Positions 50,090-62,000 of a stretch of 64,000 nucleotides of DNA are shown here, one piece after another. Numbering within the stretch: the stretch's first letter is position 1; each line of letters opens with the position of its first letter. Source of the stretch: Eleginops maclovinus (lineage: Eukaryota > Chordata > Actinopteri > Perciformes > Eleginopidae); assembly GCF_036324505.1 (NCBI RefSeq), contig NC_086363.1:9952653-10016652 (forward strand), written 5' to 3'. The position numbers and the translations under genes are program-made. Below the pieces are notes generated by a model. The model saw only the letters and a program-made list of their open reading frames with translations. It did no database searches and was not told the origin of the DNA.

Positions 50090-53000
50090 TTAGAAATACT
50101 TGGTACGGTTAAGAGCTCTTTGTGCCAGCTGGCCGCTCTCGTCCGTTATTCTCTCCCAGTCCGTTTGACCCACCACAAAGCCAATAGCGCGCTTTCGATC
50201 TGCTTCTTTCTGCTCTTCGAGATCAGCCCAGCGAACCTTGACAAAACAACCACGGTGTTATGACCAGGAAGTGGATCATTTGAGATAATTATGTACAATA
50301 TTTACGTTGTGTTTTTCCCACACCGAAAGCCACCCTGGACTACCTGTATTTTTTCCTTTAATAGTTAATGTCATTAGCGAACACATTTATCTACAAAGCC
50401 ACTGCTCTGTGGCAATTTACCCTTTTCTTTCCTGGTTGTGACTTGCGAGTGGCATAATCGTCTGGCAGCTGAAGGTAGTCCTCCAGGCCGGACATGTCTT
50501 CACGTTTCCTTTTCCCACCGCTCCCCAGACCATCCAACCTGTCTGTATAAAGATCACTGCACTGGTCAGTTCCCCTTCAACATAAACATTTTCAAAATGT
50601 ATCATCCTGACATTTATTTGTCTATATAAATACAGATAGTTGATCATCATTATCTGTTATCCTGCTTCACATCACACAATAGACACTACTCAAGAGGGGG
50701 TCTTATTTACTTTCCCCCTTATCTGCCTAGCTTTGGATTTGTAGAAATTATTTTTAGAGTATATATTACAAAGAAATCTTGTTGTAAAATAGTTCAAAAG
50801 GAAAAGAAAGCCCACTTTCCATCTTTTGGGCTTTGTTAAAAGAACCTTATCTTTTCATTCTCTCGGGACGTTCAGCCAGATATTTAGACATGTTCTCTTA
50901 AGATGCAGACAAAAGTAATTGTGCTCAATGTGAAGCCTTTGTCAAACACAACATGAATAGCTTAGGTCGTTGTCCTTCTGTGCGCACAGATACACAGCCA
51001 TACAACATCATAAACATCACAAATCAAACCAATCATTTCTTAAGCCTCTCGAAAAGGTCAAATACTGAGAATTTAGTCACAAAACAAAGACTGACAAGAC
51101 TAAGAAAAAAAGAATGCCTACCAAGTTTCGCTTCGGACGTGTCCATCTCCCATTTGCTTTTTGGAATGTAGCCCTATATTATATAAAGAAACACTTCAAT
51201 GGTTAAACATCTGGGTGACACGGGGAGAAGGAGAGAGAAAGCAGGGAGGCGGCTGAAAAGAGAGCAGACTGGTTTATCAGAAGTTTAAAAGACAAACAAA
51301 AGTGAAGGATGAGACTGCGTGAGGACACATAATGTAACAGGGGCATGCAAATATTCTTCATCTTGCAAGTTAGAAGACACTTATGTTTTTAGGCTTAGAC
51401 ATTTTTCTTGGCCACATGCAAAAGACAAGTAGGAATGCACAACAGCTGTGCTGCTTTGAAGAGCAAACATTCGGGTCTTTTCCTTTTAAAAACTAAAGGT
51501 GATCAAGCTAACCCTAATGTAAAACAAGCACTTTAATCTGAAGTCCTGCAGCTTTCCTGTTTAAGGTAGTGATAATGTGATCAACTAATTCATCATTACA
51601 AAGAACAATGCCCTTGTGTCCGAGTCTCCAGTGCTGCTTGATCAACAATAAGTGTTAACTGAACATGAAAGGTTTCTTGGTTAAAAAGAAACTGAGTTTT
51701 CTTTGATAAAGCATCACCTTTTCCTAACCTGTTCTCAGCTGCCGAGTTACACTGAGGCAGTTTGGTTGGCTAGCAGTCGAACCCTAACTCGGGACGGACT
51801 ACAACATTTTTTTATATCCTAAGAAAACCTAATTGGTGCTGAAAATGAAATTCGAGAGGTAAAACGTCAACTACACCAAATCATTTAAAGAAATAAGTGC
51901 AATTAAACATTGAAGGATGTTTGTTTTTTCATCATGGAGGATGTTATCTCGGACAATTGCATATTCCTATTTTGATAGCATGTAAGGTTCTGGTTCATTA
52001 AATCACTTAAAATCCTAAAATACTTTATGTTAGGAATTTTAACCACAAACTTTTCACAAAATACTGAAATCGATTAAAGAGCGACTGCAAAAAGTTATGA
52101 AATAAAATAGTGACTAGAGTTGCATCTGTGGCACATATCTGTCAACATGCATGCATAACCATATGATTTCTGGTTAAATATGTCCAATTACAATATATAG
52201 TTGAGTCAATTTATATATTTATATCATTCTAAAGGCTTTTCGCTGAAGGCCTGCATCTTTTCACGTTTTTATTTCTTAGTATACCAACATTAGTCTAACC
52301 CTGCCGCTCTAGGAGAAAAATGAACACCGGATATACAAATCTATTAACAGAGTATTTGGTGAGATGTTTATTCCACAATAAATGTGTTTATTTTATGGTT
52401 TGTTTTTCTTTATCAAGTAGGATGCATTCACATCCGTCAAAGTATACATTTGTGTTCCCCCTTTATTTTTAGTGTTAAATTTAACAGGTGTTCGATGATT
52501 TGTTCTGATCAGGCCTCTGCTCAGATTTAAGGTGGGCGGAGCTTTGATAGAGATGTCAATCAAGCAGAGGCTGTACAGGAACAGAAGTCTCATCAGACAC
52601 AGTAAGTGACAACACCTGTGGGCGGAGCTTTAAAGAGGTCCATGTCCTTTGTGGAAATAAAATTGCTCATTTTAAAAAGTTTTTTAGTAACAATATTTAA
52701 AGAATGTGATTTTTTTGTATGAATATACCAGCCTTCAATCATTTCTATGCACACTCGGAATGACAAAACACACAGAACATTGATGATAAAAATACGCTGC
52801 TGGAAACTGATCCTCAGCAGTTTCGCTCTCAGAGATTGAGTTTTCAGAGATTAAAAGACAAACCAAAGCTTGTTGATTGAAGCTTTAGAAAACTATTCAT
52901 GAATAAATTATGCATAAAGAAGACCCACTGCTTCTCCAGACTTTTACTGGAACATACTCCAATATCCCCCTTAAAACAATCCCCTAGAAACAGGCTGCAT

Positions 53001-56000
53001 ATCCAGCTTGTACTGCCAACAGGGTGACTTATATCTGTCCAGGGACTACAGATGAAATGTAGCCTCTTGGCTAAAGCTCACGCATTTACTGAAATGTTAA
53101 TTGATGTGCAATGTCCCGGTTATAAAATTAAGCTGCTGCTGTACACCGGGCGGTAGAGTACCTCAGAGCACAAAACTTCATCTCTGTTGGATGTGGTCAC
53201 AGGTGCAACAAGTAGGGATGCACCGGTAAGACATCAGCATTGGTCAATGTTAGCCCTATTTACCACCGTCGGAACATCAGTGAATTTGGTCGATGTTTAT
53301 GTTTGGGGTGGTGACCGGGAGAAGTCGAAATCTGACGGACAATCTGAAGTCAGGACATCATTTTGAAGGATTAGAACAGTGACTGCGGTTCTGCCTTAAC
53401 TTTAAATTCCACATATTTATATCGCCCCCTCTCTCTCTTATAGGGATAGGCTGCCCTAGTCCACAATATACTACTCTACTGTTCTAAGTAACAGTAACAC
53501 TTAGGCAGATTGTTAATGTAAACATCGGAATTGGCTGAAAAATGTCAAATTGGTGCATCCCTAGCAACAAGCGATATCTGACCACATTCAACTGTGATGC
53601 TCACAAAATAATTAGAAAGTACTATTTTTAGTTTTGTGTAGTGGCTAAACCAACTAGTGACCTTTATGGTAGGAAAAAATATTGCCGATGAATATGGACT
53701 GTTCATTTTAATCACGACTCATGTTCGTAATTAAAAAAAGGATTCTCTCAAAATAAATTACTTTAAAAAACCAATGCATTTTTAACATTTTCGCCAGCCA
53801 CTAAAAACAAGACAAGAATGTAAGAGAAGGACCATTTGAAAAGCGATCCTTTCATCTATTCATGATAATAATAAACTTGATAACGAATAACTTAATACTT
53901 TTCCATAATAACACGACAATAGATATATGAATCCAGGAGTAAATAAAGAGTTGAAATCCTAGAGACTTTGCTCAGGAGTTAGAGCGGTTGATGTGCGTGA
54001 TGAGTAAACGTTGACATATGGTGTAAAAGGGCTTCAAGTAGTCGGATTATTAGAAAACTATAAAAATGCAATTTTTGCAAATTTTGTCACCTAAAACTAA
54101 TTAGAAGACCAAGTCTTTGTCCAGGGGAAACCAACCATGCACCCCTTTGTTCTCAAGGGTATGTTTGCCCCTTTAGACAAAGGGATAAAGCTGAGTGATT
54201 TAAGAAATGTTACCTATTCTTCCTTGTTTTAACTGGATTGAGCTCAATACGATAAGTTGATGCTCACCAAAAGCATCAATCTAAATGTTGTGTGTCTTTC
54301 TGAAAAACAAGCAACATTGATTTTGTATTCAAAAAATCCATTTGGGAATCACAAACAACATTTTGGGGAAAACGTGATAGAAGTTTCAGTAGAGACACAG
54401 AGACACGTTTGATCACTATTTTATCAGTGTAACTTCTGCGAGTCCTTTTGTTGTAGATTTTCATAATTTCCGTCACAATAGTTGATCTATGACAGCAGGA
54501 AAGATTTACAACAAAAGGAGAAGCCAAAACTAACACGAGCTATTATCACCAAGTGTTTCAATAATGAACGTTTTATATTTTTGACTTTTTCTTGACTTTG
54601 ATTAAAGACCACAAGACAAGAAAACACTTTGTTGGTATAATGCCCTCACCAGGGCTTTGTGGACATTAATGTTATTACCATTATTAATCAAACCTATTTA
54701 TTTGAATATAATTAACTGTAACTGCATCAACAGTCAAACCAAGACGTCAGCACCTCACGTAGTGAAATTCACAAATTCAAGTTTGTTTAATGACAATATC
54801 TACATATCTCTAATTACTATTATTATACTTGTTTTAATAAGCCTACGTTTTCTATTTTGCACAAGTAAGTTTGTTTATGTTTGAACATCTGAAAAAGATG
54901 AAGCCTTGTTATATCCCACACAATGTTATTTACATACATGACAGTCAAATCAAAGTAAATGTATGGAATCTGGACACGTTTAAAAAAGTGGTTTAAAGAA
55001 ATACATTAAACATGAAGACGCACATTCAGTGCAGATCTTCAGTAAGTGATATTCACAGTAAATAGTCTATGAAGACATTTTTGTTTGTTACTACAGCGTT
55101 TTTATATGCCAGTGGATATCATGCTAGTGATGCTATCAAATCATGCCTCATGGAAGAGTACGGTATGTGCACTTTTTTCAAACCGGACGTAACCAACCAT
55201 TACCGCAATTATTTTCAGCCCATACGCAGACTCATTTTCCCTGTAGATGTAGCTTTCACACATGCGTGCACCCGCCTCCCGTGCAGGACTCTGCCTGAGG
55301 GCACGGCTGGCTTAATTTTGAGTTTTTTAAAAAGTTTGTTTAAGCGTTACCAGAATAGTTGTAGAGCGACTTTTGTCTGCTTTTAGAATGCATCGACATT
55401 TAAGGCAACATTTACGTCATCTCTGTAAATGCATATTAAAATCACATACATGTCAGTCATTATTTGATTTGTGTCGTTTGAGTTGTATTTATTAGAACCC
55501 TTCACACAACAAGATATTTTAAGATTTTAGTCCATTTTCTTTCAATTCTGATTTTTGAATAAAAAAATAAAGAAATGTTGATCAAAAATGTTTTAAGTTT
55601 CTCTGCACGATAAAAATCTTGGATAAGCAGAGCGGCCTTACAATTTGACAGAGACTAAACGAACCGTTTTGCATGAATGTGGCACTATTTCAAATGTAAC
55701 TTATAAAAAGGATGAATCTAAATATTGATCAATGAACAGGAGGCCCTGAAACTGCTCCTGTAGTGATTGGACTGTTGCACCATTTCCTTTGAGGTACTTA
55801 CAGCTCCCGAAAGAATTAAGGGAACACTGCAGCATTATCAGTTTCATTTATAGGTTTGTACGAGTTACATTTTTTATATTGTATTCTATAAACTACTGAC
55901 AACATTTATCGGTGTTGGAATTCAACAGACACTGGACTGTCTGCCATACATGTAGATGGATTTTGAGTGGTCTCTTCATTTCTTCCGGGGCTGTATCTAT

Positions 56001-59000
56001 ATCTCTCTTCCTTATATTTTATCTGACAGTTTTCTCTGGTTTTCCTTCCAAAGCCTGATATCTGCTACATTACATGTTAAATAACTGGATTAACCTTATG
56101 TGGTGGATGGGAATACAATTAGGTGAAAATGATTCTAAAAACTACGTGTCTAAAGGTTTTAAGATTTCATGTCCTACCTTATCACCCTCTTCTTCCTCCT
56201 CTCTCTTTGGCTCCTTGGGCTCGTCATCGGGATTAAAGTCTTCCATTTCGACCTAACAACACAAGCACATGTTAGTTAAGCTCAGCTGATGAGAAAGGCG
56301 GTTATAACATTAGAACAGCAAAGTCTTGAAGACCTCACCTCCTCTATAGCTGCATCCTGAAGCAGGGACCGGACATCCAATCGCACCATATGCCGGGGTG
56401 AAGCCTCCCAGTTGTTGGACATCTGTGTACAGAATTATCTATTTAAAGGAGTACTCTATTTACATGACCCTCAGTGGACATTATTCTTGTTTAAAAACGT
56501 GTGTTAAAAAGTAATTTGATGTCACAGACCTTCAAAATATCCTTTAGTGTGCGCCCATGGTTGTTTCTCTTTGCACAAGTCTGAGTGTCTGTAGTGATCT
56601 CAGCCAGGTATACCTTCAAATAGGAAAAACAAAACCTCTTCAGCACAGGGCAGATCGAAACGGAACAAATAAAACGAGTAATTCACCGACAGAGCTCACC
56701 TCAAAGCCTTTCGTTTTGGCTGCGCTCCAGAACTGATCAAAATGTTTAACCTTGTCATTAATAGTGTCTAAAATGATGAAGGGGAAAAAGCCGTCATCCA
56801 GAGTTTTCTTAAACGTTTTCAGCATGCTGTTCCGGTACGTGTCCTCCATCTCTGGCTCGTATTCGTACTCAAGAATCTGCAAGACAGATTTAGATGGATT
56901 AGAGTTCATGTTTACAGTGATGATTGTAATACGTCTTCAGGTCGATACTGTTCTCTGGGGTTACGCTGCAGGTCGCACTCACCTTGCGTTTCACTCGTCT
57001 CCCCGTGTCTGGGTCTTTCTCTACTTTCTCAACCTCCGTCATGAAATAATCGTCCAAAACGAGAACTCTTGGAGGTGCGCCGCCACAGTCCACTTCTTTA
57101 TCCTTCATTACGAGATGAAATAGCAATGTTTGTAAGAGCAGTAAGCAATAATATTGGTTATGTAAAACTAAATATCTTATGGCAAATTCATATCAACCGG
57201 TTTTTCAAGTATTCTCAGAACTGTTACAGGATGTGTATTTTGTAAATTGTGTCATTTTTTCTTTTTAATTTACATTTTTTAATGCATGCTTCTTGGGTAA
57301 TATAAAGCTGTTTTTGGCTCTTTTTCTTGCTGTAACAAATGCACATTTCCCCTGTGGGACGAATAAAGGTATTCTGATTCCGATATTGTGGTTTAGCGGT
57401 TAATTTACATTTCGTTAAAATAACATCACATTAGGAATAACATTACATGAGTTTCTGTTATGACTACTCACCCGTATCAACTTTGCCACGTGGCTTTTTC
57501 CGCTGCCTGGAAGCCCTCTCATTATGATGACAATCTGTTAAAAAGAATTTCACACAAATGAGTACTAGATATCACACGGTGAGATATCGTACATCGGGAA
57601 GCTTTGTGACATTGATAAGTACCCTTTCAGGCCGAGATGACCTGCCAGGTGGTTTGAGGATATCGTCAATATTCTTGATTTCTGGCTTTTTCTCAACGCG
57701 CGGGGCTGGCTGTGGGGGAGCTGCGAGGGGTGATGCAGTGGGAGGCCCCCTTTCCTCTGGATAGCTTCTTCTTTCTCCTGTAAGACAGTCATTTCAATTG
57801 AAGTTATTTCTGAATGGAATTGTTTAACCATTATTGATTACTGTTACCAGATGCAGGGTTGAACGTACCGTATGGTGAGGAACTATGGCCGTAACGCTCT
57901 GGCCCTCCGCGGTCGAGCCCGCTGCGCTCGTATGGAGGTCTGTCATAGCCCGGCCTTCCGTAATGTTCCTCTCGGTCTCGACTGTCACTTCGCTCCCTCA
58001 CTCGAAGTTCCCGCTCTCTCTCCCTGTATCCTGAGCGGGACGCAGGTGCCAGTGGGGATCTACGCAGAGGAGGAGCACGTTTTGTCAACAGACTTTCTCT
58101 AAACAGGCACACACACTGACTACCAATCACAATGTATTGAAACAATGTGATATAGTACCTTTCTTCAACCATCGACTGTGTGCTTGAATCAGAGCAGACA
58201 CATACAAAACATGATTACATATGTACGGAAGCAGCTCACTTCCCTACAGTTCGTAAAAAGAGCTGTTGTCGCTACGAGGAAATGTGTTACCTGTCATCTC
58301 TCTCTCGTGGTGGATAGCGCTCCCTCTCATATCTTTCTCTTTCATATTCAGATGGGAGCTTTTCTCTGTATAACTCCCTTTCTCTGCTGTACTCCCGGCG
58401 GTCCATGTAAGGGTCTGATCTCCTATCATAATATGGATCTCTGCCGTAAGGATCCCTGGGACCAAGGGGTTCTTGGAGAATGAAAGAGTTTATCAATGAA
58501 CAGTGGTAAGAGCATTGCAAAAGCCAAAAGTGGGGAAAGATAACCTGAAGAGACATACCTTTTTCATAGCCCCGGTCAGATAGAACTGGGTCAGGCCTCA
58601 ACACAATCCTCTCACCATAAGAGATCCGCTCGACAGTAGCTCCAGGCTCTGAAACATTTGAGTGTTTTTGTAAACAACAAAGTACTGAAACGTAACCTTT
58701 TATCTTTTTACGGGCAAACATGTTCAACTTTGCTGCTCATACCGTGCCCATGCCCGTAATCCACAGTCTTTGGAATCACTGAAGGTGTGGCCGAGGAGAG
58801 AGATGTCTGGTAACGTGTGGTGGCAGGTTTATTATCCCAAGACACAGGCTCGGTTGAGGTCGTCTGTGCGGCTGCAGTCATGCCCTAAGGATAAAAGATT
58901 AAACATGATAAAGACCCAACAATTCAATAAGAAATGATTTAAAAGATTTGCGCTTTCGAGTGGTCTAACCCTTTTCCCGATTTGCCATTTGACCACAATG

Positions 59001-62000
59001 TTTAAACCAACTTGCATAATCAGTGATGCCACATCTTTTCAGCAATGCACTTTTTGGATTTGGGCTTCCATTGTTAAGTGTTAGTTGAATTAAATTACCT
59101 TCAGAACATTCCTGATGTCTGCTGGGATCTCCAAACCAAGAAGTCCAGCAGGAAGCTCAGATGTGATGTCGCTCGATGCAGGCTGGGGTGCAGTAGCAGG
59201 TGACTTCCCCTCCTGCAATTCCCTGTAGACCCAAAATAAGTTAAGTTCAACAAAAAGTTCTCCCTTAAATCCATTTGAACACAAAGTCCAGAGGTAATAC
59301 ACTGAATGGCAGAGGTCTGCAGTTTGCAAAGGCAGGCTGGCCGAGCTTGACAATACATTTTAATGATTTGATTTTAAACATATACTGTTCACCTCCACAG
59401 TTTATGTGTGGTGGCAGAAAACTCAGAAGTGTATATTTAGGCAAATAAAAAGAAGCATAATGCATTATTTAATGATGACGGTCTAGAAATTAGGCCTACC
59501 TTATAAGTTTAAGCTCTTGAGCAGCTTTCAAGATGATCTCGTGTTGACGTTGGGAGAGGGCAAGTACATTTGATCCACTCGATCCTTGTGAATCCGGATC
59601 AACTGAGCTCTCTGGCAAGTTTGTGACGGGTGCAGCAGCAGGTAAGGGAGTCTCTTCTCTGGGATCTTCATAGCGAGCTCTGCGATTCTCATACTCAGCA
59701 GGATACCCTCTCACTGGTGATGGAGGAAGTCTTGAGGGCCTGTCCCATTCTGAAGGTGGAGCTGATGGCGGGTATGGTGGGTCATCCTGGCGATACGCTG
59801 GCTCATCTCGATACTCCCGAATTCTAAGTTCTCCTCTTCCCCTGTCATGCTCATCATAAGAATGTGGGTGACCTCTTTCTCTTTCTTCTCTGTAGGGCTC
59901 TGTTGGTAGCATGCGGGGGGGATAATCCCTCTCAGGAGGAGCACGGTCTCTGTCCCATTCAGACTCATAGTACTTGGCCTCATGCCGATAGTCGCCAGGA
60001 GGATGATCCTGTGGTGGACGCCAGCGACCGTGTTCACCATGACCATAATCCTCCACAAAACCCTCTTTATGTCTCTCTTCATATTCCTCATGTGCTGGAC
60101 CTGGCCGCCACATGCCCCTGGCCATCCCTCTCCCCATAGATCTCCTCCTCATTCCTTCAGGATCAATGATCTCATGTGGAGGCAGAGGAGGGCCTCTGCC
60201 ATGAGGCGGTTGCCAGTCTAAATCTCTCTCCATGCCTTCACTATACATTGGGTCCTCTATAGAATCAATCACTTCGTGAGGTGGGGGTGGCACGCCATGC
60301 CTACCTCTTCCTGCATCAGGATGTATCGAGTGGCTATGAGGGTCATGTCCGGGCGGCATCATTGGGTCCATTTCGGTATCATCCATGTTTAGTCCTTGGC
60401 CTAACGCCTCATGATCCATTGGACCATGTGATGGATGAGGGGGGCGCCCTCGTCCTTGGTGCATGAAACCGGGATGACCAGGCGGGGGACGGCCCCGGCC
60501 AGGTGGAAAGGGGGGTCTCATGCCTCTCATTGGAGGTCTCCGTTCTCCCCAGTAAGGATCCCCTTCCTCAGAGTACTCTGCTGACTCAGGGTCTTCCCAG
60601 TGCATGTCCATTGGTCCTCGTCTTCCCATGGGTGGCCCTCCTCTTCCCATATGGGGTCCACCTCTACCCATCGGGGGTCCACCTCTACCCATTGGGGGTC
60701 CCCCTCTACCAAAAGGCGGTCCACCTCTACCAAAAGGCGGTCCACCTCTACCGAAAGGCGGTCCCATTCTACCCATATGTGGCCCTCCTCTCCCCATATG
60801 TGGCCCCCCTCTTCCCATTGGTGGTCCCCCTCTCCCCATAGGCGGCCCCCCTCTCCCCATAGGTGGACCTCCCCTCCCCATAGGTGGACCTCCCCTCCCC
60901 ATAGGCGGTCCTCCTCTTCCCATATGGGGCCCTCCTCTCATCATCGGGCCTCCTCTCCCCATAGAGGGTCCACAAATTGGCTCTTCATAATACTCTTCCT
61001 CTGTTGGGTAGTGATATCCGTCTTGCATCCACATTTCTTCAGGGGGCTCCTCTGATTCCTCATCACCACACTCCTCGTATGAGGGATCTTGCCAATGATA
61101 CTCCTCTTGTTCTTCTGGCATCCCCAAGTTTTCTTCAAGTGTCATGTAGTCATACGGCATTTCCTCAATTTCCCCCCCAAGTGGTACAGAGTTAGGTCCC
61201 CTGAAATTTCCACGGCCCCTTTGCCCGAGTCCCCGACCTTGTACAGTTCCTGGTGGCTGACCTCGTCCCCTTCCAGGGGGATGCCTTGCTTGATCTGGTC
61301 TTGACAGCATCTGTCCAGGCTCCTGTTGGATTCCTGAGGGCTTTGGAACTTGTGGGGTTTCGGTTTTTGTCACTGGTCCATCTGGTTTGAGCGAACTTTG
61401 TGCAGAAGGAATTTTTGAGGCGAAAGAAGAGGGATCAGTTACCGAAGGTTTGCTGTTACCAGGTTTGGGTTTCTCGCTTTTGTCCTCTGATTCATCAGGC
61501 TTTGTGATGGTTTTTAATGTCTGAGGAATGGGGTCATTCTGGACAAAAAAGCCCTCAGTTCCAAGTAAGTTGTCATCTGTCAAGTCATCAGAATTGGCCT
61601 TATGACCTGGTTTTGATTTACCTTTTTCTTTGTCCGACTGTGACTGCCCGTCTGTCTTTCCAGGAGTCTTCAAGTCTGTACAGGCAGCTGGTTTGGTGGC
61701 TGGTTGTCCCTTAGGTTGGGCTACTTGCTGTTGCTGCTGCTGGGGCCCAGGTGGGCGTTCAAAAGGCGTAGGGCCAGGAGGCCGTTGGGGCTGGTCAAAC
61801 CTAGACGGCTGCCCAAATCTGGGGGGGCCATCAAAGCGTTGCCGTGGTTGGTCAAATCTTGGAGGACCATCAAAGCGGTGTCTTTGCTGGTCAAATCGAG
61901 GAGGGCCATCAAATCGCTGCTGTTGTTGGTTGAACCTTGGGGGGCCATCAAACCGCTGTTGTTGGTTGAACCTTGGGGGGCCATCAAACCGCTGTGGTTG

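Noticed and set aside
60600..61055. Long plus-strand ORFs rich in GGPPLPIGGPPLPKGGP or SHRSTSTHW units
   Set aside because: They are antisense to the ylpm1 MGRGGPP minisatellite. A 21-bp period keeps all frames open, so length is not evidence of coding.
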